From NCBI GenBank assembly GCA_028278425.1, contig JANQEJ010000347.1, positions 1 through 42,266 of the forward strand: a stretch of DNA of 42,266 nt. Direction: 5' to 3'. The DNA comes from Planctomycetota bacterium (GTDB taxonomy: Bacteria; Planctomycetota; UBA1135; GCA-002686595). Positions within the stretch are counted from its first letter, which is position 1. The number at the start of each line of letters is the position of its first letter. Below the pieces are notes generated by a model. That model did not search any database, had not been told where the DNA came from, and worked only from the letters and a program-made list of their open reading frames with translations. Positions 34,301 to 41,683 of this stretch are shown here, piece by piece. A program made the position numbers and the translations under genes.

Positions 34301-35118
34301 TCGCGGTCGGAGGACAGCGTCTGGTCCGGATCTTCGACCTCGACTGGGAGCTCGAGGTGTTCACGCAGGACATGGACTTCCGGCGCGTCAGCTACCTCCG
34401 CTTCACGCCCGGCGATTCGCTCGTCGCGCAGGGCATGGCCGGCGCGAACCTCCTTTCGGAGAGGGTCGGGGGAACGAGCCTGCTTGAGGTGGAGGTGCAC
34501 GAGGCCGTGCTCCGCGAGCGGAACCGCATCCGCCGCGTTCGCCCCGCGATCGACCGCATGTACGCCGAGCTCGTCGTCCACGAGGCCGTCCTCGCCGGCG
34601 TGAGCGCGGAGCTCGCTTGGCCCGAGGAGCTGCGGCGTTGCGCGCGCGAGATGATCAAGGTCCGGGGTGACAACCCGCACGCGCTGAACCGGATCGCGTG
34701 GGAGTGGTGCCGGCGAAGCGACGCCGACCCCGAGCTCTGCCGGCGTGCGATCGACTTCGTGACGCGGGCGGTCCAGCTCGCGCCCGCCCGCGGGCGCTAC
34801 CACAACACCCTGGGGGTCGCGTGCGTTCGCGCGGGCCGCTACGAGGAGGCCCTCGTGCACCTCTCCGCCTCGGACGACATCAACCACGGACGGCGGCCCG
34901 GAATCGGAATCGCGCCGGAGGTCTCCCATCCGCTGGACCTGGCCCACCGGGCCGAAGCCCTCTTCCGGTTGGACCGCGCGGCCGAGGCGCGCGAGGACCT
35001 TCGGCGCGCGCGCGAGCTGCTCGACCACCCCGCCCTGCGGGAGGGCCGGCACGAGTACGAGGCGCACGTCCGGCGCGTCGAGCGGCTGTTCGCGGAGCAC
35101 CCGACGACCGGCGACTGA
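31312..35118 (+). CDS. Hanks-type Ser/Thr protein kinase with WD40 propeller and TPR tail
   Basis: The protein has about 1268 residues. The kinase domain (about 65-345) has the glycine loop IASGGMGTVYEA, VALKVIKAG, the catalytic HRDLKPGNVM (His192, Asp194), DFGVARS and GTLRYMSPEQ, so it should be active. A membrane helix (about 365-389) separates it from a large sensor region. Residues about 455-1040 hold WD40-type repeats, such as GPPRAVAFSPDGEVLASGGRD and SVSALAFHPDDARLLSGGAD, and about 1130-1230 hold TPR-like helices. Kinase-WD40 fusions are typical of planctomycetes. With the kinase cytoplasmic, the propeller would lie in the periplasm. I chose the TTG at 31312 because GGGGG lies about 8 nt upstream; TTG at 31327 is an alternative. 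Confidence 0.92.
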   Translation: MIARALTEEPDSRSDDDPTVPSQPPPRLDSTPDSESEETVWSAVPKADASVHLKASRPGELPRVYGPFRVIRTIASGGMGTVYEAMQEHPRRVVALKVIKAGLASPAVLRRFEYESQVLARLHHPGIAQVYAAGTQESELGRLPYFAMEFIVGAKSLTEFFRENDVELEDRLELFHRVCLAVHHGHQRGFIHRDLKPGNVMVDAEGQPKIIDFGVARSTGTDLAITAMETGFGQLVGTLRYMSPEQCAGDPHDIDVRTDVYSLGVMLFEILTDELPYDVETGSILKIAEAIRGAVPKKLSQVRRGLKGDLERIVDKALAKDRRRRYQSALGLANDVQRYLRREPVQARPATIGYQLGKFAQRNRAFAATFAAAAVALVLATGVSLFSMVRAETAKEDAEAKALLLERKRYAQLIEGAAGAIETGDALRARAHLDETEAAMRGWEWEWLDRRVDRSHATLLGLAAGVTTLAWSGDGRFVTAADGDGRILAWSVADRRVHLEADEETRIVALAVSTSGRFVAAGMVDGLVVYGTEDGAPARRLLAGKAIKALAFRPDERVLAVSHDHSSEVQLVDAETGELSAIASPLRRPADALCFSEDGSVLRGAAGPTYFELLDRGDGRFVPGGRSLAELGGEVRPTFATGGGALLWKGREGGYELKSLSNGGTRAGHLPIEGFVPSAADGAGTLLATPQGLGIRLTELETGRFRTVLSGHRGPPRAVAFSPDGEVLASGGRDGRVLLWRSCLGRQPVMNSQLATDTTVAALFPSGDRAVIGGHGSVREYEVATGREVNTWLVPLSRQVEQVAVGPRGERIAVAGVRRLRGGVDGADHRVLVLDRDGVLLWCAEAPCTRVQALAFGPEGRILVSGHADGSLVAWDAVDGTHGSPLRPFEDRAIHSLAFDARGGRLAVGAGVDAGSDARCEVVLYRLSDFEQLERIPAHAGSVSALAFHPDDARLLSGGADGRVRLWDEDGELAREVENAGEPACSLAFAPGPGLRVAVGGQRLVRIFDLDWELEVFTQDMDFRRVSYLRFTPGDSLVAQGMAGANLLSERVGGTSLLEVEVHEAVLRERNRIRRVRPAIDRMYAELVVHEAVLAGVSAELAWPEELRRCAREMIKVRGDNPHALNRIAWEWCRRSDADPELCRRAIDFVTRAVQLAPARGRYHNTLGVACVRAGRYEEALVHLSASDDINHGRRPGIGIAPEVSHPLDLAHRAEALFRLDRAAEAREDLRRARELLDHPALREGRHEYEAHVRRVERLFAEHPTTGD

Positions 35119-35130
35119 AAAAGCCGCCGG
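35108..35130. terminator. Weak hairpin between convergent kinase and dCTP deaminase genes
   Basis: CCGGCG (35108-35113) pairs with CGCCGG (35125-35130) around the kinase stop codon; the loop carries an A-run on the plus strand. It is only a 6-bp stem, so terminator function is tentative. Confidence 0.25.
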
Positions 35131-35131
35131 C

Positions 35132-36247
35132 CTAGCGAAACGGGCGCGCCAGGGTCAGGTCCTGTCCGCGGTAGCTCCCGCCGCGGCGTCCCTCGCCGTA
35201 GAGCTCCTCCGGCCGGCCGTTCGTCCGGAAGAAGCGCAGCCGAAAGAACACCTGGCCGTCCTCGATCAGGAACGGGAGGTCGTGCGCGCGCACCTCGAGC
35301 ACCGCCGGCGTCGGCGCGCCCCACCCGAAGCCGTTGTCGAAGAACCCCGCGTAGTTGTTCCGCAGCTCGCCGATGCCGACGTCGATCGGCAGCATCTCCG
35401 CCGCGAGGTCCGGCGGCACGCGGATGCGCTCCTTGCTCGCGAAGATGTGGAAGCGCCCCGGGTCGAGGATGCAGTGCCCGGCCTGGGCGCGGATCGGCTC
35501 CCAGAAGTCGAGCGTCTCGTGCGCTCCCTCCGCGGCGAAGGTCAGCACCTCGGTGTTCTGCGCCGCGCGCCAGCCGCACGGGTCGCGTCCCTCGAGGCCG
35601 ATGCGCAGCTCCAGCGCCCCGTCGTCGTCGAAGCGGACCTCGTCGAGCCCGAGCGGGCGCTCGCCGTCGAAGCAGAGGGGGGTCGCCGCGTAGCGCCCGC
35701 GGAGCTCCTCGGTCGTGAGCGCAGCGGAGCCGCGCTGGAGCCTGAGCTGGCAGAGCCGGTCGCCGCGCTTCAGCCGCACCGGGAAGGAGAGCGGCGCGAT
35801 CTCGAGCCAGAGCCTCCCGGCGTATCCGCGCGGCGTCTCGTCGAAGCGCGGGTGCCCCGGCACGAGGACGCGCGTGAAGAGGTCGCAGCGTCCGGTCGAG
35901 CTGCGCGGGTTGAAGCGGCCGTGCACGTCGGCGGGGAGGGCGAGCACCTCTTCGAGCGGGACGAGGTGGATCAGGCCGCGCTCGAGCACCGCGCCTTCCC
36001 CCTCGAGCGAGAGCGTGGACGTCGAGAGCTCCGCGAGCCGGTCCTCGACCGGCACCTGCTCCGGCGGGAAGCCGGCGCGCACGCGGTGCGCCACGGGGCC
36101 GAGGCGCAGGTCGACGCTCGCCGGCTCGATCTGCGCGTCGTCGATCGCCGGCGCGCCGTCGCCCGCGAGCAACGCGCCGCCGAGAAGCGCGCGCAGGTCG
36201 CGGTCGACCAGGATTGCGCCGCTGGTTAGACTCCTCGCCCTTTCCAT
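35132..36247 (-). CDS. Bidomain 2'-deoxycytidine 5'-triphosphate deaminase (Dcd family)
   Basis: The protein has 371 residues from the ATG at 36247. The length and layout match the long Dcd form known from alphaproteobacteria: two related beta-barrel halves, the first with IEPASVDLRLG and FNPRSSTGRCDLFTRVL (the SSxGR motif of Dcd/dUTPase enzymes), the second with AQAGHCILDPGRFHIFASKE and ELRNNYAGFFDNGFGWG. It would deaminate dCTP to dUTP for thymidylate synthesis. An ATG at 36271 would overlap the sucC start codon head to head, so I prefer 36247. Even so, only 22 bp separate the two starts, so each promoter must lie inside the other gene. Confidence 0.85.
   Translation of the reverse strand: MERARSLTSGAILVDRDLRALLGGALLAGDGAPAIDDAQIEPASVDLRLGPVAHRVRAGFPPEQVPVEDRLAELSTSTLSLEGEGAVLERGLIHLVPLEEVLALPADVHGRFNPRSSTGRCDLFTRVLVPGHPRFDETPRGYAGRLWLEIAPLSFPVRLKRGDRLCQLRLQRGSAALTTEELRGRYAATPLCFDGERPLGLDEVRFDDDGALELRIGLEGRDPCGWRAAQNTEVLTFAAEGAHETLDFWEPIRAQAGHCILDPGRFHIFASKERIRVPPDLAAEMLPIDVGIGELRNNYAGFFDNGFGWGAPTPAVLEVRAHDLPFLIEDGQVFFRLRFFRTNGRPEELYGEGRRGGSYRGQDLTLARPFR
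36204..36232 (+). promoter_or_regulatory. Possible sucC promoter inside the dcd-like gene
   Basis: TCGACC (36204-36209), 17 nt spacer, TAGACT (36227-36232), 37 nt before the sucC ATG. The -10 is the same hexamer as at rpmH. Confidence 0.4.
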
Positions 36248-36269
36248 CCGCCGCGGTCTCCCGAACAGC

Positions 36270-37433
36270 ATGAAGATCCACGAGTTTCAGGCCAAGGAGC
36301 TCCTGCGCGGCTTCGGCCTCGCGGTCCCGAACGGCCGCGAGTGCACGACGCCCGAGGAAGCCGCCGCGGCGCACGAGGCGCTCGGCACCGACGTCACCGT
36401 CGTCAAGGCCCAGATCCACGCCGGCGGGCGCGGCAAGGGCGGCGGCGTCAAGCTCGTGCGCTCCGCCGACGAGGCGCGGGCGGCGGCCGAGGCCATGCTC
36501 GGGATGCAGCTCGTGACGCACCAGACCGGCCCGGAGGGGCAGACGGTGCGCCGCCTCTGGGTCGAGGAGGGGTCGGACATCGCGAGCGAGCTCTACGTCG
36601 GCATCGTCGTCGACCGCGAGCGGAAGCTCCCGGTGATGATGGCCTCCTCCGAGGGCGGCATGGACATCGAGGAGGTGGCCGCCAAGACGCCCGAGAAGAT
36701 CCTGAAGGCCGCCTTCACGCCCGCCGACGGGCTCGCCGCGGACGACGCGCGCCGGCTCGCGGAGGGAATCGGTCTAGGCGGCGACCTCGTCGACCAGGCG
36801 ATCGTCTTCCTCCAGGGGCTCGCGAAGGTCTTCGGCGAGCTCGACTGCTCGCTGGCGGAGATCAACCCGCTGGTGACGACCGCGGACGGCAAGGTCCTCG
36901 CGCTCGACGCCAAGATCAACTTCGACGACAACGGCCTCTTCCGCCACCCGGAGGTCGCGGAGCTGCGCGACCTCTTCGAGGAGGACGAGAAGGAGGTCGA
37001 GGCGTCGAAGTACGACCTCTCCTACATCGCCCTCGACGGGAACATCGGCTGCATGGTCAACGGCGCCGGGCTCGCGATGTCGACCATGGACGTGATCAAG
37101 CTCAGCGGCGGCGAGCCGGCGAACTTCCTCGACGTCGGCGGCGGCGCGAGCAAGGAGAACGTCACCGCGGCCTTCAAGATCCTGCTCTCGGACGAGAAGG
37201 TCGAGGGCGTCCTCGTGAACATCTTCGGCGGCATCATGCGCTGCGACGTGATCGCCGAGGGCATCTGCGCCGCGGTGAAGGACGTCGACCTGCACGTGCC
37301 GCTGGTCGTGCGCCTCGAGGGAACCAACGTCGAGAAGGGCCGCGCGATCCTCGAGGGATCGGGGCTTCCCATCATCACCGCCGGCGACCTCGACGACGCC
37401 GCCAACAAGGTCTGCGCCGCGGTCGCCGGCTAG
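36270..37433 (+). CDS. sucC: Succinyl-CoA synthetase beta subunit
   Basis: The protein has 387 residues, matching the usual 388. It starts MKIHEFQAKELLRGFGLAVP, then has the ATP-grasp region VKAQIHAGGRGKGGGVKLVR, LAEINPLV and ALDAKINFDDNGLFRHPE, and ends with the power-helix region GGIMRCDVIAEGI and PLVVRLEGTNVEKGRAIL. With SucD it converts succinyl-CoA to succinate while making ATP or GTP. The start is fixed by family alignment. sucD follows 11 bp later with GGGGG between them as the ribosome site. Confidence 0.97.
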   Translation: MKIHEFQAKELLRGFGLAVPNGRECTTPEEAAAAHEALGTDVTVVKAQIHAGGRGKGGGVKLVRSADEARAAAEAMLGMQLVTHQTGPEGQTVRRLWVEEGSDIASELYVGIVVDRERKLPVMMASSEGGMDIEEVAAKTPEKILKAAFTPADGLAADDARRLAEGIGLGGDLVDQAIVFLQGLAKVFGELDCSLAEINPLVTTADGKVLALDAKINFDDNGLFRHPEVAELRDLFEEDEKEVEASKYDLSYIALDGNIGCMVNGAGLAMSTMDVIKLSGGEPANFLDVGGGASKENVTAAFKILLSDEKVEGVLVNIFGGIMRCDVIAEGICAAVKDVDLHVPLVVRLEGTNVEKGRAILEGSGLPIITAGDLDDAANKVCAAVAG

Positions 37434-37444
37434 GGGGAACGAAG

Positions 37445-38344
<900 letters not shown>

Positions 38345-38360
38345 CTCCGTTACGCCGCGG

Positions 38361-39113
38361 CTACCCCGTCTGGCGCGTGTTCCGCTCCAGGGCGTGCCGG
38401 CGCACTTCGAACTGCCGGCGCTGGCAGTACGCGCGCACGCGGCGCTGCTGCTTGAAGAAGTTCGTCGTGGCGTTCGGGTCGAACTGCATGCCGTAGGCGA
38501 CCGCCTGTCCGGCGAGGGTGCGGTGACAGATGCGCGCGCCGAGCTTCAGCGGCTGGAGCTCGCCCGGCAGCGTGAACTCGATCGTAAGCGTGCGGGCGGA
38601 GTGCAGCTTCTCCTCGTCCGCGACGGGGAAGAAGAGGCCGGCCCCCGTGGCGGAGATGTCGCGCAGCATCGCGCGGTAGGACTCGCCTTCCTCGGTGGTC
38701 GCGCGCACCTCGATCGGAGCGGCGGCGTGGGGGAAGACGCGGAAGTCGTTCCTGTGGTTCTGGAGCCGGGCGAGGTCGGCGCGCGCCTCCTGACCGCCGT
38801 GGAACTCGTAATAGCTCAGCTCGGCGCCGTCCTTGCGGGCCACGGCGCGCGCCCGGACCTTGATGTCCCGTTCCAGCTCCGAGTCGGAGAAGAGGAGCTC
38901 CACCTCCGTGCCGATCGGAAGACACAGCGTCTCGTCGCCCTGGAAGGCGAGGCGCACGACGTCGCCCGCGAGGCCGACGATCTGTCCGCGGTGGGCCGTG
39001 CCCTCGGGGCCGGTCCAGGTGGCGGTCAACGTCGAGAAGCTCGCCGGCGGCAGCTCGTGCGTCAGGACGGCGCTCGCGCCCTGCGTCGGGGCCGTGGTGT
39101 CCTCGGGTTTCAT
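38361..39113 (-). CDS. PilZ-domain protein (first of a tandem pair by position)
   Basis: The protein has 250 residues. An N-terminal YcgR-like beta domain (residues about 15-115) is followed by a PilZ domain with both cyclic-di-GMP motifs: RNDFR (RxxxR) and DISATGAG (D/NxSxxG). A C-terminal segment contains NFFKQQRRVRAYCQRRQF. It probably binds cyclic di-GMP and changes the activity of a motility or envelope partner, which cannot be named here. AAGGAG precedes the ATG. It lies 33 bp downstream of a paralogous gene on the same strand, so the two are probably one operon. Confidence 0.85.
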   Translation of the reverse strand: MKPEDTTAPTQGASAVLTHELPPASFSTLTATWTGPEGTAHRGQIVGLAGDVVRLAFQGDETLCLPIGTEVELLFSDSELERDIKVRARAVARKDGAELSYYEFHGGQEARADLARLQNHRNDFRVFPHAAAPIEVRATTEEGESYRAMLRDISATGAGLFFPVADEEKLHSARTLTIEFTLPGELQPLKLGARICHRTLAGQAVAYGMQFDPNATTNFFKQQRRVRAYCQRRQFEVRRHALERNTRQTG

Positions 39114-39146
39114 CTCTCTCCTTGCTCCAGTGGCTTCCGGTAGGAA

Positions 39147-39866
39147 CTAGCTGGACCTCCGGCCGGGCGGTTTCCGGTCCGCCGGGCGGGTCGTGCCGAT
39201 GCGCTCGCGGCAATAGCTCGCGATGAGCTCCATCTGCCGGCGCGTCTCGGGGTCGTCGAACGTGTCGAAAGCGATGCCGTAGACGAGGGCCGAGCCCAGC
39301 ACGGTGCGGTGCTTCACCTCGCCCGAGAAGCGGAAGGGACTCGCGAATCCGGGGAGGTAGAAGGCGAGCCGCAGGCGCCGCGCCCGGAAGACCCGTTCCT
39401 CCTCGACGCTCGGCACGAACACGCCGATGCCGAGGGGCGAGATGTCGCGCAGGCTGGCGCGCACCGCCTCGCCGGTGAACTCGTCGACCAGGTTGACCTC
39501 GATCGGCGGGTCGTCCTCGGCGGGGGAGACGCGGTCGTAACGACGCGTCTTGTAGACGCTCGTGAGCTCCTCGCCGCGGGCCGCCGGGAGGCGGAACTCG
39601 TAGATCGAGACGCTGTGACCCTCGCGGTGGCCCACGAGATGGGCCGGCACGTCGAGGCAGCGCTCGTGCGGGCGGTCGCAGAAGCTCAGGACGACGGAGC
39701 GGGCCAGCGGAAGCTGCGGGGAGCCGTCCCGGGCGAAGGCCACCCGGGCCCGCGTGCGCTCCAGGCGCAGAACCTCGCCCTCGGCGTAGCCGCCGCATCC
39801 GTCCGGGAGGGTCGCCGTGAGCGAGTTCACCCCGGATTCCCGTCCGCTGTGGGGGGTCGTTCCCAT
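39147..39866 (-). CDS. PilZ-domain protein (second of a tandem pair by position)
   Basis: The protein has 239 residues from the ATG at 39866. It has the same two-domain layout as its neighbour: an N-terminal beta domain (EGEVLRLERTRARVAFARDG), then PilZ with RRYDR and DISPLGIG, and a C-terminal helix RRQMELIASYCRERIGTT that parallels the neighbour's tail. The upstream in-frame ATG at 40004 would overlap the divergent NRDE gene and reads as shadow, so I reject it. The pair probably arose by duplication and diverged; both keep the nucleotide-binding residues. Confidence 0.83.
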   Translation of the reverse strand: MGTTPHSGRESGVNSLTATLPDGCGGYAEGEVLRLERTRARVAFARDGSPQLPLARSVVLSFCDRPHERCLDVPAHLVGHREGHSVSIYEFRLPAARGEELTSVYKTRRYDRVSPAEDDPPIEVNLVDEFTGEAVRASLRDISPLGIGVFVPSVEEERVFRARRLRLAFYLPGFASPFRFSGEVKHRTVLGSALVYGIAFDTFDDPETRRQMELIASYCRERIGTTRPADRKPPGRRSS

Positions 39867-39936
39867 CCACAGCTTCTCATCGGCGGGAAGCCCGGATTCC
39901 CTTAGGGGTCCGGCAGGGGGGTATCCTGGGGCCGGT

Positions 39937-40659
39937 TTGTGCACGCTGAGCTGGGTTTTCGTGGAACACGGATATTTGCTCCTGGCGAACCGGGACGAGC
40001 TCAAGTCCCGCCTGCCCGCCTCCCCGCCCCGCGTCCAGACCGGACGCGGGATCCGCTACGCGGCGCCGGCGGACGGCGACGCGGGAGGGACCTGGATCGG
40101 GGTCAACGAGCTCGGCGTGGCGGTCGATCTCCTCAACGCGCGCCTGGCGGGGCCCGAGCGTCCCGACGACGCCTACGCGAGCCGCGGGACGTTGGTGCGC
40201 GGGATGCTCGACGCCGGCGGCGTCGACGAGGTGGGGGCGCGGCTCTCCGACCAGGACCTGGAGCGCTTCCGCGGTTTCCGCCTGGCGGCCTTCGAGCCGG
40301 GACGCCGGCCGCGGCTCTGGCGCTGGGACGGCGAAGCGCTCCGTCGCGAGAGCCCCGTCGAAGCGCCGCTCTTCTCGTCGCCGATCGAGGACGGCGAGGT
40401 CGGGCGCGCGCGCAGGCGGACCTTCGAGCGCCGCCTGGGAGGACGCGCGCCCGACGAGGCGACGCTCCTGGAGCTGCACGCGAGCCACGAGCCGGAGCGC
40501 GGTCCGCACTCTGTGTGCATGCACGCCGACGGGGCGGGCACGGTCAGCTCCTCGCACGTGTTCGTCGGCGCGTCGTCGATCACGTTTCGCTACGCGGACG
40601 GCCCGCCGTGCAGCGCGCCCTTCGGCGAGCCGCTCGTGCTCGAGCGGAGGTGGGGTTGA
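39937..40659 (+). CDS. NRDE/TANGO2-family protein
   Basis: The protein has 240 residues from a TTG at 39937. This start gives MCTLSWVFVEHGYLLLANRD, the exact N-terminus of the NRDE family, in which Cys2 follows the initiator Met and NRDE gives the family name; sequence upstream is not conserved. GGTWIGVNELGVAVDLLN and CMHADGAGTVSSSHVFV are also typical. The fold is of the Ntn-hydrolase type, so Cys2 could be the nucleophile once Met is removed. TANGO2 is linked to heme and lipid handling in eukaryotes; the bacterial role is not established. TATCCT at 39922-39927 may be its -10. The stop overlaps the TTG of the next gene. Confidence 0.85.
   Translation: MCTLSWVFVEHGYLLLANRDELKSRLPASPPRVQTGRGIRYAAPADGDAGGTWIGVNELGVAVDLLNARLAGPERPDDAYASRGTLVRGMLDAGGVDEVGARLSDQDLERFRGFRLAAFEPGRRPRLWRWDGEALRRESPVEAPLFSSPIEDGEVGRARRRTFERRLGGRAPDEATLLELHASHEPERGPHSVCMHADGAGTVSSSHVFVGASSITFRYADGPPCSAPFGEPLVLERRWG
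40646..40650 (+). promoter_or_regulatory. Ribosome binding site deciding the MnmD-like start
   Basis: GGAGG lies 5 nt before the TTG at 40656, which overlaps the upstream stop (TTGA). This favours 40656 over the GTG at 40650, which would overlap the site. Confidence 0.55.
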
Positions 40660-41435
40660 GCTGGCGGACGGTCCGCACCGACGACGGGAGCTGGACGCTC
40701 GCGCATCCGGTGCACGGCGAGGCGTGCCATTCGTCGACCGGCGCGTGGACCGAGGCGCGCGAGCGCTACGCGGGGCCGTGCCGGCTCGCGGCGCTCGCGC
40801 GCGACCGCGACGCGGTGGCGCTGCTCGACGTCGGGACGGGCCCGGGGTGGAACCTCGCGGCGGCGCTCTCCGCGGTGGCCGGCACCGGCGCGCGGCTCAG
40901 CGTCGTGACGCTCGAGCGCGACCGCGCCGCGATCGAGACCCGCCTTCCGACCGGAGCCGCGGGTGAGCCCTGGATCGGGAGAGCGCGCGACGCGCTCACG
41001 CGGGCGCTCGACGGCGGTGGGGAGGTCGCGCTCGACGGCGGCCACCGGCTTCAGCTCTGGCTGGGCGACGCGCGCGACACGTTGGCGGCTTTGCCCGATG
41101 CGTCCAGGTTCGACGCGGTGTTTCTCGATCCCTTCTCTCCCGCGGTGGAGCCTGAGTTGTGGGGAGACGCGTTTCTCGTTGCGATCGCGCGCCGCATGTC
41201 GCCGCATGCGGTGCTCTCGACCTACAGCGCCGCGACCGCGGTCCGCGTCGGCCTGGCGCGGGCCGGGCTTCGCGTCGCGCGCGGTCCCCGGGTCGGAGCG
41301 AAGCGCGAGGGCACGCTCGCGGGGAGGGGCCTCGTCCCCGGCCCGGGGGACGCCGACCTCGCCCGCCGGCTCCGGCGGCGTCTGGGAGGCGAAATTCGCT
41401 CCGAGGGCCGCGAACGGGCCCCGGGATTTGCCTAG
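40656..41435 (+). CDS. MnmD/MnmC1-like tRNA methyltransferase
   Basis: The protein has 259 residues. It has TDDGSWTLAHPVHGEACHSS followed by TGAWTEARERY near the N-terminus, the SAM-binding LLDVGTGPGWN, and DAVFLDPFSPAVEPELWGD and VLSTYSAATAVRVGLARAGL, the signature stretches of the MnmC N-terminal (DUF752) methyltransferase domain. This enzyme methylates aminomethyl-uridine at the wobble position of tRNA to methylaminomethyl-uridine. The FAD-dependent oxidase half of MnmC is absent, as in stand-alone MnmD proteins. It is translationally coupled to the NRDE gene. Spermidine synthase-like proteins share the fold but lack the DPFSP...ELW stretch. Confidence 0.85.
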   Translation: MSWRTVRTDDGSWTLAHPVHGEACHSSTGAWTEARERYAGPCRLAALARDRDAVALLDVGTGPGWNLAAALSAVAGTGARLSVVTLERDRAAIETRLPTGAAGEPWIGRARDALTRALDGGGEVALDGGHRLQLWLGDARDTLAALPDASRFDAVFLDPFSPAVEPELWGDAFLVAIARRMSPHAVLSTYSAATAVRVGLARAGLRVARGPRVGAKREGTLAGRGLVPGPGDADLARRLRRRLGGEIRSEGRERAPGFA

Positions 41436-41438
41436 AAT
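41433..41438 (+). promoter_or_regulatory. Putative -10 box of tatA
   Basis: TAGAAT overlaps the stop codon of the MnmD-like gene and lies 38 nt before the tatA ATG. The -35 is not clear. The leader contains a possible CCCC/GGGG pairing. Confidence 0.4.
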
Positions 41439-41476
41439 CTTTGGGCTCAAAACCCCTTTCCGGGGATCTGACCACC

Positions 41477-41683
41477 ATGCAACACCTCGCCTGGGTGCCG
41501 GGAATCCCGGAGCTCATCATCATCTTCGCGGCCCTGCTCCTGATCTTTGGGGCCAGGAAGCTGCCGGAGCTCGCGCGCTCGATGGGGAGCAGCGTCACCC
41601 AGTTCAAGAAGGGTCTGAAGGACGATCCCAACCTCCTCGACAAGTCCCCCGAGGACAAGGGGGACGAGAAGGACGAGCTGTGA
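41477..41683 (+). CDS. tatA: Twin-arginine translocase subunit TatA
   Basis: The protein has 68 residues. A short extracytoplasmic N-terminus is followed by the single membrane helix (PELIIIFAALLLIFG), the FGARKLPELARSMGSS hinge and amphipathic helix with the conserved Phe-Gly and LPELARS motif, and a charged tail. TatA oligomers form the conduit for folded proteins in the cytoplasmic membrane. TatB and TatC are not in the window. Its stop overlaps the mobA start, and molybdenum-cofactor enzymes are classic Tat cargo. TatA and TatB are hard to tell apart, but the short length favours TatA. Confidence 0.94.
   Translation: MQHLAWVPGIPELIIIFAALLLIFGARKLPELARSMGSSVTQFKKGLKDDPNLLDKSPEDKGDEKDEL

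Noticed and set aside
31066..35100. 1344-residue minus-strand open frame under the kinase gene
   Set aside because: It is antisense to a clear kinase/WD40 protein and has no recognisable domain.
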